DNA from: Elysia crispata
Taxonomy: Eukaryota > Mollusca > Gastropoda > Plakobranchidae
Length of the DNA: 64,000 bases
Assembly (NCBI GenBank): GCA_033675545.1
Contig: JAWDGP010000872.1
Span: forward strand, 245,001 to 309,000
Reading direction: 5' to 3'
Under the pieces are notes generated by a model. That model was not told where the DNA came from. It saw nothing but the letters and a program-made list of their open reading frames with translations, and ran no database searches. Position numbers and translations under genes: made by a program. How positions within the stretch are numbered: position 1 is the first letter of the stretch; each line of letters begins with the position of its first letter. Shown here piece after piece: positions 1 through 14,599 of this stretch.

Positions 1-873
1 AAAGTCATAGTAGTTAGCATAATCCAATAACAGCTCACACCTAAAGTAAAGTTTTGATCAAGTTAACTTATTCTCTACGAACATAATGAGATAGCAGGCA
101 TACCAGGGCCGTGTCTGTGTGTGTGTGTGTGACAGAGAGAGAGAAAGGTAAGTGGGTAGGTGGGTGGGGGTGACGAATAAAGGAAAAAAACGGGGGAAAG
201 AGATCCAAGTTTACTACTTTACCAAAGAACTTAGGTCATGCTTTTGAAAACCTATCACGATATCGGTTGTTGTGGCGTCCCTAGTTACCGGCACACACAC
301 ACACACACACACACACACTGAGGCTGAGGACAGAAGAACACGGTGAACTTGGAGTCTCTAAAGCGTACCGGACTTTTTCTCTCTATTAGCTTATGTCCCC
401 TAAGCTTATCTTAGCTTAGTACAGATAGTGTGTGAACCCGCTCTATTGATATGTTGTTGTCTCTGAAGTTCAGAATAAAAAGAGTAAGAGATTGAAGTTC
501 TGTGCCTAATTCGCATTAATTTACAAAGGGGGTGAGGATCGAAACTTTAGTAATTATTGATGATTCAATGAATATTTTTCAACAACGGCTATAAATAGTT
601 ATTTTTTCTCCCACCCATTTTTTCCAGATGGACGAGTGTAGACAAGTCATTTATCTTAACTCCATGTCCAATGCATTACTTTGCTTTATAGTATGTTTGT
701 TCTAGAATTTGTCATATGTCTTGAACTTGATTGTGTAATGCATTGTTTTTTTTTTTCTACATGTAACAGTAGGCCCGTTAGAACACCAATTAATACAATC
801 ACTGTTACTATTACTTCTGCTTCTACTACTACCACTGCTACTCCTCCACCTTCTCCTCCTCCTCCTCCTCCTC

Positions 874-1275
<402 letters not shown>

Positions 1276-1332
1276 ATGCAATCAGGAACACTATACATCC
1301 TTCATGATCACCATCACCACCACTTCTGCTAC

Positions 1333-1338
1333 AACAAT

Positions 1339-1381
<43 letters not shown>

Positions 1382-1392
1382 TCATCATAACA

Positions 1393-1471
<79 letters not shown>

Positions 1472-1500
1472 ATTCTTCTACTACTATTACTACTGCTACT
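1333..1500 (+). repeat. (CAA)n followed by (CTA)n microsatellites
   Basis: (CAA)n runs from 1333 to 1380 and (CTA)n from 1393 to 1466, then a decayed tail to about 1520. Confidence 0.95.
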
Positions 1501-1559
1501 GCTACTACTACTATTATTGCTAGTCAAGCGAATAAACCTTAACAACTGTATTATCACGT

Positions 1560-4470
1560 TCTTGATGCAGCAACCACTGCATGTAACAGTTGACCCACCA
1601 GGAGATGGAGCTTCTTATTTAAAACACCACCAGCTGAGTTAACAACTTAGACCAATTGCTACAGAACTAAACAGAATTAGAAATGGCGGCTTTATTTCCC
1701 AGGCTGCATACATTTTTTTTACTTCGAATTTCGAACGTGGTCGTGCACAGAAAATCGGCTTGGATCTGGTTTAAAAAAAGAAAAAAAAAATCTGAAACGA
1801 GAAAAAGGAGGTGGGTCTTTGTGCGTATGTGTGTGTTTGGGAATGGTAGGGAAATAAATAAAAAGAAAACGGCTTGAAAGTGCCATTGACTGACAAATGC
1901 AATCAAGGCAAGTTGGTACTAAAACCTTAACTGGATGTTTCCTCTCTGACGCAGGAGACGCGATATTACCAGGCGCAGCTTTAGTGAGGGGGCAGCAACT
2001 ATTATGACAAGCAGTTCCCGTGGCGGAGAGGGACTGGAGATTTCTGAGCCCAAAGACTATCGGAACTAACGGTGGCCGGCGGCTGCTGAGCGCCTGCCAC
2101 TGTGAGGATATCCTACACTAAAAGCATCCGGTCTGGGGCCTCAGCAATAGTGTTGCTGCTAATATAATGCCAGCTTCAATCGTTATAAAAAAATCGATTT
2201 ACCAAATTCTGCATTCGATGGAATCGAATCTGATCCGCACTGGAGTAACATAACAAGGCTGTTTTAAGTATAATTTACTGTGCTACTGACAGTGGGTTTT
2301 TATTTTTTCGTAGGAATGAATGGGCGATCTATGAAATAGGCAATTCTGTTCTGTTACAATCTATTTCAAGGTGTTTCTAAAAGCTCGTCAGAGGTTTTTT
2401 AGGTCGGACTAATAGGGCTTAGACCTTGAGGGACGTTGCTTTACAATGTTTCTAGGCAGTCCGTAGCTTTATAACGGAGTGATTATTGGCGTTTAAATCC
2501 ATAAATAGATCGGGGCTTTACAAAATAAACTTAATTTTCTTATTGAATCCGTGGGTACGGATTCACGAAGTATCCAAAGCACAAAAATCCTGTGTGGTTT
2601 TTTAGGTTTAAAATCATATATCAGCACAAGTACAGTCTTAATTTTTAATAATTCTCTGTTGTTGAAAAATCCAATCAACTTGTTATAACTAACTGCTGAA
2701 ATTTGGTACCAGTTTCTCGAACAAGTAAAACAACTACCCGTTACCGAAGCCTTTGATCTTTGACCGGAGATATAACGGACTGCGATGGTGGATGGAGAAT
2801 TAGCTCCACCAGATTCCAATCAAAACCACATTCATTGTTCCCATATCTAATCAATCTTTATGAATTTCGAGAGCTTTTTACCCGGTGATTGATGGAATCG
2901 ATACGCGATTTCGATTCTCTCTCCTGATGCATCCGGATACCGTACTCAGATTTTGGGTCCCCTGAAAACCGGGTTCGACTTTGTGTAAATTTCACCCCGT
3001 TAGTTTGTTCTCTCTGCTAATGGTGCCGAGATCCTGGGATCTGTGGGCACCGATTATCGATCTGGCCTAGCGGACCGAGACGGTTGATCCAGGCTTCCTG
3101 TGACCAGAGCTAAGGCTCTGGGGAGAGCGTTGGCGCCGGGTCCTGTACACCTGTGTACCCAGCGTGGCCCTGGTTTGGCCGAGTCTCACACTCCGGTGGA
3201 GGAGACATTTCGCTACAGAGTTTGTTGTGGACACGGACCCGCCCCAGTTGGAGGTTCTCGGGTGTTCCGGCAGATTCGTTTCTTTTCGGCGTGTGTTCAT
3301 GTGGTTTATCTCCTTATAATGATGATTCAAAACTGTGCTTACATGTAAATAATTGTGTGCAATATTTAATAAGGGCGATAATTAGAATGAGTGTGAGAGG
3401 ACGAACATGAAAATTTGCATATCATTAGAAAGGAACATATTACTAATGGCGATAGCACCACATAAAAAAAAAAGAAGAAAAGAAAAGAAAAGAAAGAAAA
3501 ACTCAAACTCAGACTAAAGATAATCAAAGAAGAAAAAGTGTTGATATGTTTAGACAAGAAGACCTAAGAGTTTTATGTCTTCTTTTTTTTCCCTTGAAAC
3601 TTTTCAAAAATAGTTTACCCCAACTGCTGACATGGTTTCAATATCCTTGGCTCAGTAGTGCTAGTGAAATACATCTACAGTAGATCTGGCCTCCAGATTT
3701 GTTATGTCTTTATATCTACTGCTCCACTGTAACCAAGAGGCCGAAAACTTGTTACTGAAGCCAATAACTTTCTTTTTTTTTTTTCATAGCCCAAAACATT
3801 TTCCTTCCAATATAACTAGAAAAAAATATTCACCCTGATGTGGCCTACATTTTTTTTCATTTTTGTCCACACAACATTCTCTATTTTAATTTGGCATACA
3901 GTGCAATGGACATGATCTTTCTCTGATCTTCTGGGCAGTTTTTCTCACTCTGAAATTCTTAAAGCTCTAGATCTTTAGCAGTGGTTCATCATGGCGCCAA
4001 GGCATAGTTGATAAAAATCTTTTGAGAAGCTTTAATCCATTTTCCTTTCCAAGAAAACCCCCCAATATTTTTTTAATGTAGAGAACTGCGTTTATCGAAC
4101 CCTTAGAAAATTTTCGTGCTCTTTGTAGGCCTATGGTTGATATCGAAGATACCTCTGGAAATTTTTCATATATGGCTTTTTAATTAAAGCTGTATTCATT
4201 TTTTATTGACTTCTCAAAGGATATTACTTTGGTGGTTTAATTCTATACTGACTGTTTTTGTTCGATTTATACTATTACGGAAACTTTGTTTCTTACGAAC
4301 AGACGATCTTTATGAACTCTTAGAGCGAATTAGATGTGTGGATTTATATAGCAAATCACGTTCATTTACATTTATATAAACACTTACCTCAGAAGAAGTC
4401 TCCTGTAGTGAAGAAATAACCCTTTATATTAAGATGATCATAACAAGATAGATAAATAAATATAGAAACA
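1560..4470. other. No gene recognised
   Basis: A GC-richer patch near 1980-2110 and another near 2900-3300 are the only compositional features; the rest is AT-rich with poly-T/A runs. No ORF here has splice signals or recognisable motifs. Confidence 0.5.
3022..3051 (+). other. Nested hairpin
   Basis: GGTGCC (3022-3027) pairs with GGCACC (3046-3051), and inside it GATCC (3030-3034) pairs with GGATC (3037-3041). It lies at the left side of a GC-rich patch (about 2900-3300) that I cannot assign. Confidence 0.6.
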
Positions 4471-4479
4471 ATAAAGAAG

Positions 4480-5215
<736 letters not shown>

Positions 5216-5748
5216 GGTGGAAAGGGGAGAGGTTTAAATTCTTTCGACTGACAAGGAAAATAAGCAGAAACATAACATGAATATAAGACATTCGACTCTC
5301 ATTTCAGTTATTCTCCTCACCACCACCCCACCCTGCTACTTGGCATTTATCAGATTTTCGTTATGTGCGGATAACCCAGCCATATGTCCAGTTCCCATTG
5401 CCCTAGTTTTGCAATACAGTGTTGGTTCCCATAATAGATAAGAGTTGACGAGAACTTGCGGTCCAGAGAATCTTTGGGTTACCTACTATATGTCAGTGTC
5501 ACTAATGTACTTTATCACATTTTCCTTATAAATGACTGTCTCCTTATCTCGATTTCACATCGGAATTTAGATGTTATCGCATGCCATATCAATATCAAAT
5601 TTCAATTTCGGTATACTTATTATTTTCTCGTTGTTATCAGAAAGTAATTCGAAATGACAGGGATTTGGCGTCTCTAAGGAGTGCTCTGTCTACAACGAAG
5701 TAGTTCTTGCATAGCAGAGGAGATTGTTATTGTAAATATGGTATTAGC

Positions 5749-6415
<667 letters not shown>

Positions 6416-6429
6416 GGTACTGCTGAATT

Positions 6430-9400
6430 GAAACGAACCAGCTGATAAATTCTATAGTTAAGAGTCGATTCATTATTTATTATCATACCTAACTGAGCTG
6501 TATACATATTTAAGCTGTTAAAAGAAAAGTGAATGTAGCAATAAGTGCTCCTTTATCAACTTTTTTTTAATCAGCCAGGAACCCATATCTAGAGTACAGA
6601 TTTAGTGTTGCTAGTTCATGATCAGATCAGAGAGGAGAAAAAACAGTCAGGTCTTTGTTTGTGTAGCTCGCTGGAGCGATGTGTGACATGTCAGTTTCAT
6701 CCTTCAGATCTTATCCTTGATCGAAATCACAGTTCCCGACTGATCAGAATCGCCAAGGCGTGTGTACGGGAGAGGAAGAATGGACCACAACCAGCATGAT
6801 CTGTAAACATGACCACCTAGAGTCTAATAACTTCTGCTGAAGGTTGCAAGCAGGGCTGTATATCTCTGGAAAACGTTAGAAGAAAAAACAAACAATTTCA
6901 ACTTTCTGAGTGGCAGGAACGGATCTATCGTAGCACCAGAAGGTAAGATTGTCACGACAGGTTTACTTCCGGTATTTCCATAAACCATAACGTGTCACTG
7001 TGTATTTCGGTAGACGCTATGTCAGGCGATGCTCATATTTTATCATTTCTTTGACCTTTCTATTTCTTGTAACTGAAATATTTAGCATCTATAAGTCCAG
7101 TGAATAAAGAAGTGAGCGGCTGTTTATTTAACTAAATCTGAGTCTGTTTAGTTGAAGCTATTTTGAGTATGGGCTACATCAAGCAATCGTTCAAGTAAGC
7201 AAACTCTGTTCTAAATGCTGTATCTAAGGTTCTCTGGTTGAAGCTGTGTGATATGCGGTGTTAAGGGAACAAACTCCATACCTACACCACGCAGGTCTAC
7301 AAAATAAAGTTATATCAACACACCTACGTTTAACACTGTGAGCTTCAAATACAGAGTGTGTATATATAGACGTCGCCGTTTCTAGAAGTGGTTATCTCAC
7401 AGTAGATAATGGGCCACTTAGAAATTTCAAGGGCCTTCTCCCACAACCTGCCCACACAAACACGCACCTCGGATTATGGCTCTGGCTTTAGAGGCACTGT
7501 TTACTTTTATTGATAATCATCGAACGTGGTCACTGGTCACAGTTCAGTTACGGATTACGCTAAGTTTAGTCTACCGAAGGCTATAAGATGTGTGGAAGGA
7601 AGAGATGACTTCGATTGCTTGCGTCACAAAGAGAATCTTCTGTGAGAAATTGTTATGTACGATTGGTCGCGTCTAGGACTAAGACCCAATGATGCGTCCT
7701 CGATGTTTGTCTTAGATCATTAATGAGATTTGTTCGTTACTGACAGTCTGGGACTATTCGCACACTGTAAAACTGCTCTTATACGAGAGATCTGCTGCTC
7801 CAAGATTCCACGCAACTATAATCGTGAAGAACGGTGCTAAGGTTTCTTGGCCAGAAATCTACGATAACGTTATGTCTATCGCATCATAACGAGGAGATCA
7901 TAAATTTTATTATATATGAACTCCCGTAACACAAAAACATCAAGCCTGCCTGATCCGGATTTTTCCACAATAGATAGGCCTACATAGCTTAAAAATATTC
8001 TTCAGACATAATCATTAATCTTTCTAAAACAAATTGAACTCATCCACATTGTGCGATAAAGATAGCAAAGAAATGGAGAAGAGCTAGCGAAATTTTCTAT
8101 TGGCTTTGGTATGCCCTCATTTACCAGTCAAACCAACGATCATGTTATAAGCAACAAAAGGAAGACAACTTTTGTGCTGTTTCCTAGGAAACCTCTACAG
8201 CATTTGTTGATCAACTTTATCAACTGGAAAACAAATAATTAACTCCCTTCTCCCCTCCACTCTCCCCACCAAATAAATAAATAAACAAATAAACTAAACT
8301 AAGATTACAAAAAAATAATAATAATAAAACAAAGAAGCAAAGAAAAAAATAGATTGCATTAAACAAAAAAATGAACTAAGATAAGAGTATTCCTCGCTCT
8401 TAAGACATCTTGAGACACCTATTACAGTATGGACCGCACCAGGGCATGAAGAGGCGCTTTGGCTTCAACAATTTATCGAGTAACAATTCATGCGTTGAGA
8501 AACCCAAGTTTAAAACCACTGACGCCTAAATTAAGGCACTGAGTCACGCATAATGATTCTAGTAAAGAAAAAAAAAAGATCGCATTTAATTGATTGAGAC
8601 AAAAGAACTTCAATTGACAAAATAACCGATTTAATCATTTGTTGATAATCTGAGCTCTGAGAACTGTTCAGTCGGTTGATTGATTTGTTGATAAAAATAT
8701 TAATGCTTTGTTACTTAAAGATCGATGGGTAAATAGTAGTTTATTCATAAATTGTTTCTTGTCGACTAAATGATACGTTCATTATATGCACAATTTGTTG
8801 CATTGATTGTTTACTTGATATTGCTTCTGTCTTGAATCATTAAATCTGTAAAAATTGACGCTTTTTTGGCATACGTAGAGTATATGATCTCTATATAAAT
8901 TAAATACATAGTTTTACAATATTATGTTTATAACTAGTGACTTTAGGTGTTGCTGATGCCGTTGTTGTTGTTGTTGCTGTTGTTGCTGCTGTTGATGTTG
9001 TCATTATTGTTGCTATTGCACACCCAGAGTGCTATCTTTTTGAAAGCCTCAATCAGTATTTTCGTTTGGTGCGAAGTCCTTATAACCGAGAAAACTGCAG
9101 ATATTTTAAGGCTACTTTAAACCCACGACAGGACGGGTCATGTGGGACACATACTACACTGCCAGTTAGCAAAGACTAGAATTTGATCGCTGACGCCTGT
9201 AATGTCAGCCAATAATTCTCTCAACTGTCAGGCGCCCTGAATATTTGCTTTGTTTAATCTTTAAACCTGGTCTCAAAATCTGTGGGGTGTTGTGATAGAT
9301 ATAAAGTTGAGTATCCGCCAATGAGATATACATTTGCTGACCACAACCTGCAGTTTTGATGCGCTTGGAGCCTCGTCTTATCCTGCCTAAACTGGCTGAC

Positions 9401-9700
9401 TTATAAGACGAAAAGGTCTGAGATAAGCCTTTTTTAGCGGTAATGTAAATAAAGAAAAACAACTCATAATTCTCTATGTGCTAAGCACTTTACGATGATT
9501 ACCCGAATATCCTTAACAAACATCGGAGCTATAACCAATTATTCCAGCACACAGAGAGAACTTTTCGCAATTTATCACCGAATGCTCATTTTAGACTTGA
9601 AAAAGGTGAGGAATATATTCCACTGACTCAATATCGCATCAGGCCCTGCCAGGATTGCAATGTCTATTACTGAACTTCGACTCTATAGTCACCGCGTCAG
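6430..9700. other. No gene recognised
   Basis: Unique AT-rich sequence with scattered short A-rich runs (about 8270-8350) and a small (GTT)n/(GCT)n patch at about 8955-9015. No supported coding region. Confidence 0.5.
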
Positions 9701-9703
9701 TCA

Positions 9704-9789
9704 ATCAATCAATCAATCGGCCAATCTATCTATCAATCAGTCAGTCAGTCAATCAATCAATCAATATATCAATCAGTCAATCAATCAAC

Positions 9790-9858
<69 letters not shown>

Positions 9859-9890
9859 AATCAATTAATCAATCAATCAACCAGGAACAT
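9704..9890 (+). repeat. (CAAT)n / (CTAT)n tetranucleotide array
   Basis: Mixed TCAA and TCAG steps, then uninterrupted (TATC)n from about 9790 to 9857, then TCAA steps again. Confidence 0.95.
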
Positions 9891-10339
9891 CAAACCCGAG
9901 ATTAGGCCTCACTATTATCCCAGCGACTTTAACCTGTGACATGTCTTTAAACAAAAAACGCACCCAAGGCCGCTTTGAATGAGCTGGGGTGAAGGGAAAG
10001 TTTAAACACACCGGCGAGTCCCAGTCAATAAAACGGCAAGATCTGTCTCAGGTGAGAGAGACTCCGGTGAGACTCCGATGAGACAGGGACACAATCGGCT
10101 CCTGGAATGTGGAGCCAGTTCCACAGGACAGCTCCAACCTTTGGGTGGTATTGATCGCTGCCACTTGAGCTGGCCTTTGTCTACGCTATGATTTTTTGGG
10201 AAGCTTCTTGACGTTAGGGAGAAAGGCTGGAAAAATAAGTAGGGAATCAGAGGGACTTAATTTCTTGTGTCCTCTTCTTTTTTTTTTTTCGCTTATTCGT
10301 GTTTTCGGGTTCTTTCTTTTTCTTGGTTTGTGAGCGAAA

Positions 10340-10425
10340 TTTTCTAGACTCTCTCCCTCTCTCTCTCCGTCTCTGTCTGTCTGTCTATCTGTCTGTCTGT
10401 CTCTGTCTCTGTCTCTGTCTCTCTG

Positions 10426-10458
<33 letters not shown>

Positions 10459-10484
10459 TTCTCTTTCACCCTATCTCTCTCTCC

Positions 10485-10540
<56 letters not shown>
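10340..10540 (+). repeat. (CT)n / (CTGT)n pyrimidine array
   Basis: CTCTCT with CTGT interruptions, uninterrupted (CT)n at about 10495-10536, followed by a short (TA) tract. Confidence 0.95.
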
Positions 10541-10542
<2 letters not shown>

Positions 10543-10653
10543 TTCTCAGTATATATATATAACTTGATAGCTTGTTGTAATGCTATGGAGCGATTGAATC
10601 GCAACTTCCTATCACTCTCGCCTCTTGCTATAAATCATAGATCACCAATAGCG

Positions 10654-10665
10654 CCGCTAGAGGGC
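10654..10665 (+). promoter_or_regulatory. CTCF-like core motif
   Basis: CCGCTAGAGGGC matches the pattern CC[AG]C[CT]AG[AG][GT]GGC of CTCF cores. A 12-bp match may be chance. Confidence 0.25.
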
Positions 10666-12194
10666 CTGTGACTGAGACAAAGGGGCAATATTGTCACTGC
10701 ATGGCACACATAGAGGACTTTATTGCCCTTCGCCAGATTTATGGGCTTGATCACACTGCACTTCCCGTTAATGCCACTCGCTTGATCCTGGTTCTATTGG
10801 GTCCACCGGATTTGACGGAAGGTCAGAAGAAATAAATCTTATGAAACATGGAGAGTCGAAAAATCACAAAAAACAAAACAAAATTTTCTTTGTACAAAGT
10901 GACTTGTAGGTCAGGTGGCCTATGGGTAGATCGCTCGCTCTTAGATCCACAGGAACCGCTGTGGTTAATGACAGAGCATGAAGCCTTAGTTTTTGGAAGT
11001 TTTGAACAAAGTTATGAAGCAGATCTACAAAGACATACACAATATCATGTCCATGCGGACTGGCCCTGTCAAATAATGTACTAATCTGTCAAAAGTTAAT
11101 GTTTACCAGCCTGTTTCACTGCACGCCAAGTTCTAGCCCACTGCCAGATTGAATTTTGACAGATGCTGATATCACTGGAGCGAGACAAGATACGACTTAA
11201 CTGATGTTTAACATGGTCGCTGTGCTATGCTTTGAAAAACTGCTCGATTGCAGGTCTGAATTTTTTCAGTGGATTTGAGCACTCCATGCACCGTATTGGG
11301 ATGGAGTCGGACATGAGTTGTTTTAAAATTTTGAAAAACTTTGAATTTCAAAAAAAAAAAGTAAAATAAATAATTAAAACTAAATAAAAAAGATAGAAAA
11401 TGGTTGTGAAAAAAAAGTGCTTGTATAAACAGAACAAAATCAAACAATTAAAAAAAACAACAACCCAATAATTATAAAACTTATTTACGATATAGAATTC
11501 GATATTTCGACTAAAAAAAACAAATGAAAGTCCCGCAACGACAGAAAACAGAAATAACAGAAAATGGAATTTATAAATAATTGCTATACGACGCAACGCA
11601 GAGACCAAAAGCAAATTTTAAAACAGGTTTAAAGATAACAGGAGAAACTGAAGTCTAACGCCTAACATAATTGTGTTTTTTTGATCGCCGTAGAGAGATC
11701 TTCCCCGTGAATCCCTCACCCCACACCCTCTATCCGGGAAGAGCCGAGTACTGGGTAGTGTCTTGATCCGAGGTAACGGGTTATCCGGTACATAATAAAC
11801 CGATGGTGGAGTCCCGGCTGCCCGAAAACCGTGTGAATAGCAGTCGCAGAACAAATGTGGCAATAGCATAGGTTTACGAGTCACGCAAACGGAAAACCTT
11901 TATTGACATGTAAGCCACGCACATAAGCTGTACGGGAAAAAACCAAGGGGTATAGATTCCAGCAACATAAAGCTATTTTTATGGCTTCGTAAATTGTTTG
12001 CACACATTTCAACAGTTTGACAATATGGGCAGGCAAAATGCTAAGAAAGGAAAAGACAAAAAGTCTAGATAAGGTGACACGGCACAATAATGTTCCTTAT
12101 ATTCGTATAGATTATATTGAACCGCTCCAGTTCAAATCTTTTTATTGGCAAGCCAAAAAATTGATTTGACACACGGTCTTTTTCTTTCGCTCAT

Positions 12195-12282
12195 TCTCTG
12201 CCTGTCTATATTTCTGTCTGTCTGTCTGTCTGCCTATTTGCCTGTCTGTCTATCTGTTTGTCTGTCTGTCAATCTGTGTCTG

Positions 12283-12370
<88 letters not shown>
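12195..12370 (+). repeat. (CTGT)n then (CT)n array
   Basis: CTGT steps at 12195-12280 followed by (CT)n at about 12294-12367. Confidence 0.95.
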
Positions 12371-12372
<2 letters not shown>

Positions 12373-14302
12373 CTCTCTGACCTGTATGCCCCTATCACCT
12401 TATCGTCTGCCTGAGATTAGCACCACCATCTTATTACCACTATCAATAATTAATGTCATCCAATCAATTACCTACAGGAACTAAACATGGCTGCCCTCAT
12501 GGCCGTTAACTGTCAGCTTCTAATGGCGAAACACTAAAAAATAATAGAGTTATTATTTCTTGATTAAATGTTACTCCTATGTGTCTATTAGACAGGGTCA
12601 TTACTTAACAATATTGTAAAATCCTTTCCACCCAAGAGCCAAGATGCTTATTTCTGATAAGCAAGATTTAGTATTCTGACTCAGCAAAATGAAGCAACTT
12701 TGGAATTTTATTTAACTCCCTGTAACTATAACTATTTAGGGTGATATATGCACCTAACTTGTCCGTCCTTGACAGAAATTATACCGGTGAAAGTTATTTG
12801 CGAAGCGACTTAATTTTGCCTAAGATTAGGGAAAGCAGCCAAAACCGCAAAGCCGAGTGCCAAACAATTATATTACATCAAGTTACCAGCTCAGCTCCAG
12901 ACGATGGGAGAAAAAATCAAATACAGTTAACCTCAATTATTTCACTTTTCTCTTCTTTGGAAGGAGGAAAATAATTCCACGATAAGTAAAGAAATAAAAC
13001 AGTTCTCAATATAAGTCCTTTCACTATGAGAGAAGTTATTCTTTGCCGGAAAAAATGCAATGTATCTTGTGGCGCCTTCTCTTTTGTTTATCAGTTTTTC
13101 ACCGGCCAGCGTATGTATGCAGCCTAACAACGTATAGCATCACCGTGTTAATGGGGTCTTGCCTACAACGTAACAAACACAAGGCTCTCTGTGTCACTCG
13201 GGCAGTCAACCAATTAATATATCAATCAAAATAGTAAATTGTTTAATCAACTAATCATCAACTTTATCAGTAGTTCTACATGCTAATCAAATTATCTTTA
13301 TATGCCTCATATTTTACAGATGGCGAAAGCTTCTATCTCAGAACAGACAACTGTAAGACTGAAAGAAAAGTTAACAATAAATACATGTAATTGTATTGGG
13401 GCTCAATATTAAAAGACCTGAAAGATGTTGTGTCTCTGAAATAAGACAATCGTATTTTTGTACGGTGAATCCTTAAATATTGTTTTAGAAGGTATAGTTT
13501 TAATATGACCATCAAGTAAACAATAGATCGGTGAAATACCCAATCCATCCTTTCAAACATCCATTCATCCATCCATCCATCAATCAATCAATCAACCAAT
13601 CATTTAAACAATGAATCCAAAACTGTTAGTGAATCAAAATATACAACCACTAGATTTCATGCCGTCAAATCGACTTTAATCTGCAAAAACAAAAATAGCA
13701 TTTACTTTCGTTCCAGGAAACGGATAAAGAAAATACTGTTATTTCATAGGTCATGTTTACAGCACAAAGGCCATAGGACTGTAGATTATTTGTCGATCTA
13801 CCACTGGTGTCCACGGGTTAAGCTTTCAACAGACTTAGGGGACAAAAATAATCTGGACTTGATACCGAAAGTTCCTCTTTAGCGAGCGAAGCAGGGCCTA
13901 CAGCTTGCAGAGCGATCGGAAAGAAACTTAGAGGACGATAGACAGTAAGAAAATATACCCGGCTTCAATGCATCAAGTGTGGCTTGTACTGTGGGTGTAG
14001 GAACCAGTTGTATTGTAGTAACATAGTAACTCGGTGGAGATTAGCTTGGGTGACACCGTGCTTCACAAGGGAAAGTCACAGATTAAATTGTGAACAGTCA
14101 GAGATCGACTGGCCTACACAAATACTGAAATAGGCTTTGCTATTGATCGATAAACTATGTAAGAAGAGAGATTTAACTGCTCGTGGGAAACAAAGAGTGT
14201 TTGTAATATCCAGGCTACAGGATCATGTAAACAATGTTGTCTGCTAGGATTTTGACATTCGTTGATATGTGAAACTATAGTTGTGTGAGAAACTAGAAGG
14301 GG

Positions 14303-14579
<277 letters not shown>

Positions 14580-14599
14580 GTCTGATATGAGAAGCATGC

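Larger units (their letters stand above)
10545..14300. other. No gene confirmed
   Basis: Apart from the (CT)n array near 12.3 kb this stretch is unique sequence. An open frame at 10848-11084 looks somewhat protein-like but is unidentified. Near 13560-13600 there are short (ATCC)n/(AATC)n runs. Confidence 0.45.

Noticed and set aside
10905-10960. tRNA-like or SINE A-box (GGTGGCCTATGGGTAGATC)
   Set aside because: No convincing B-box GGTTCGANTCC follows and no cloverleaf could be drawn.
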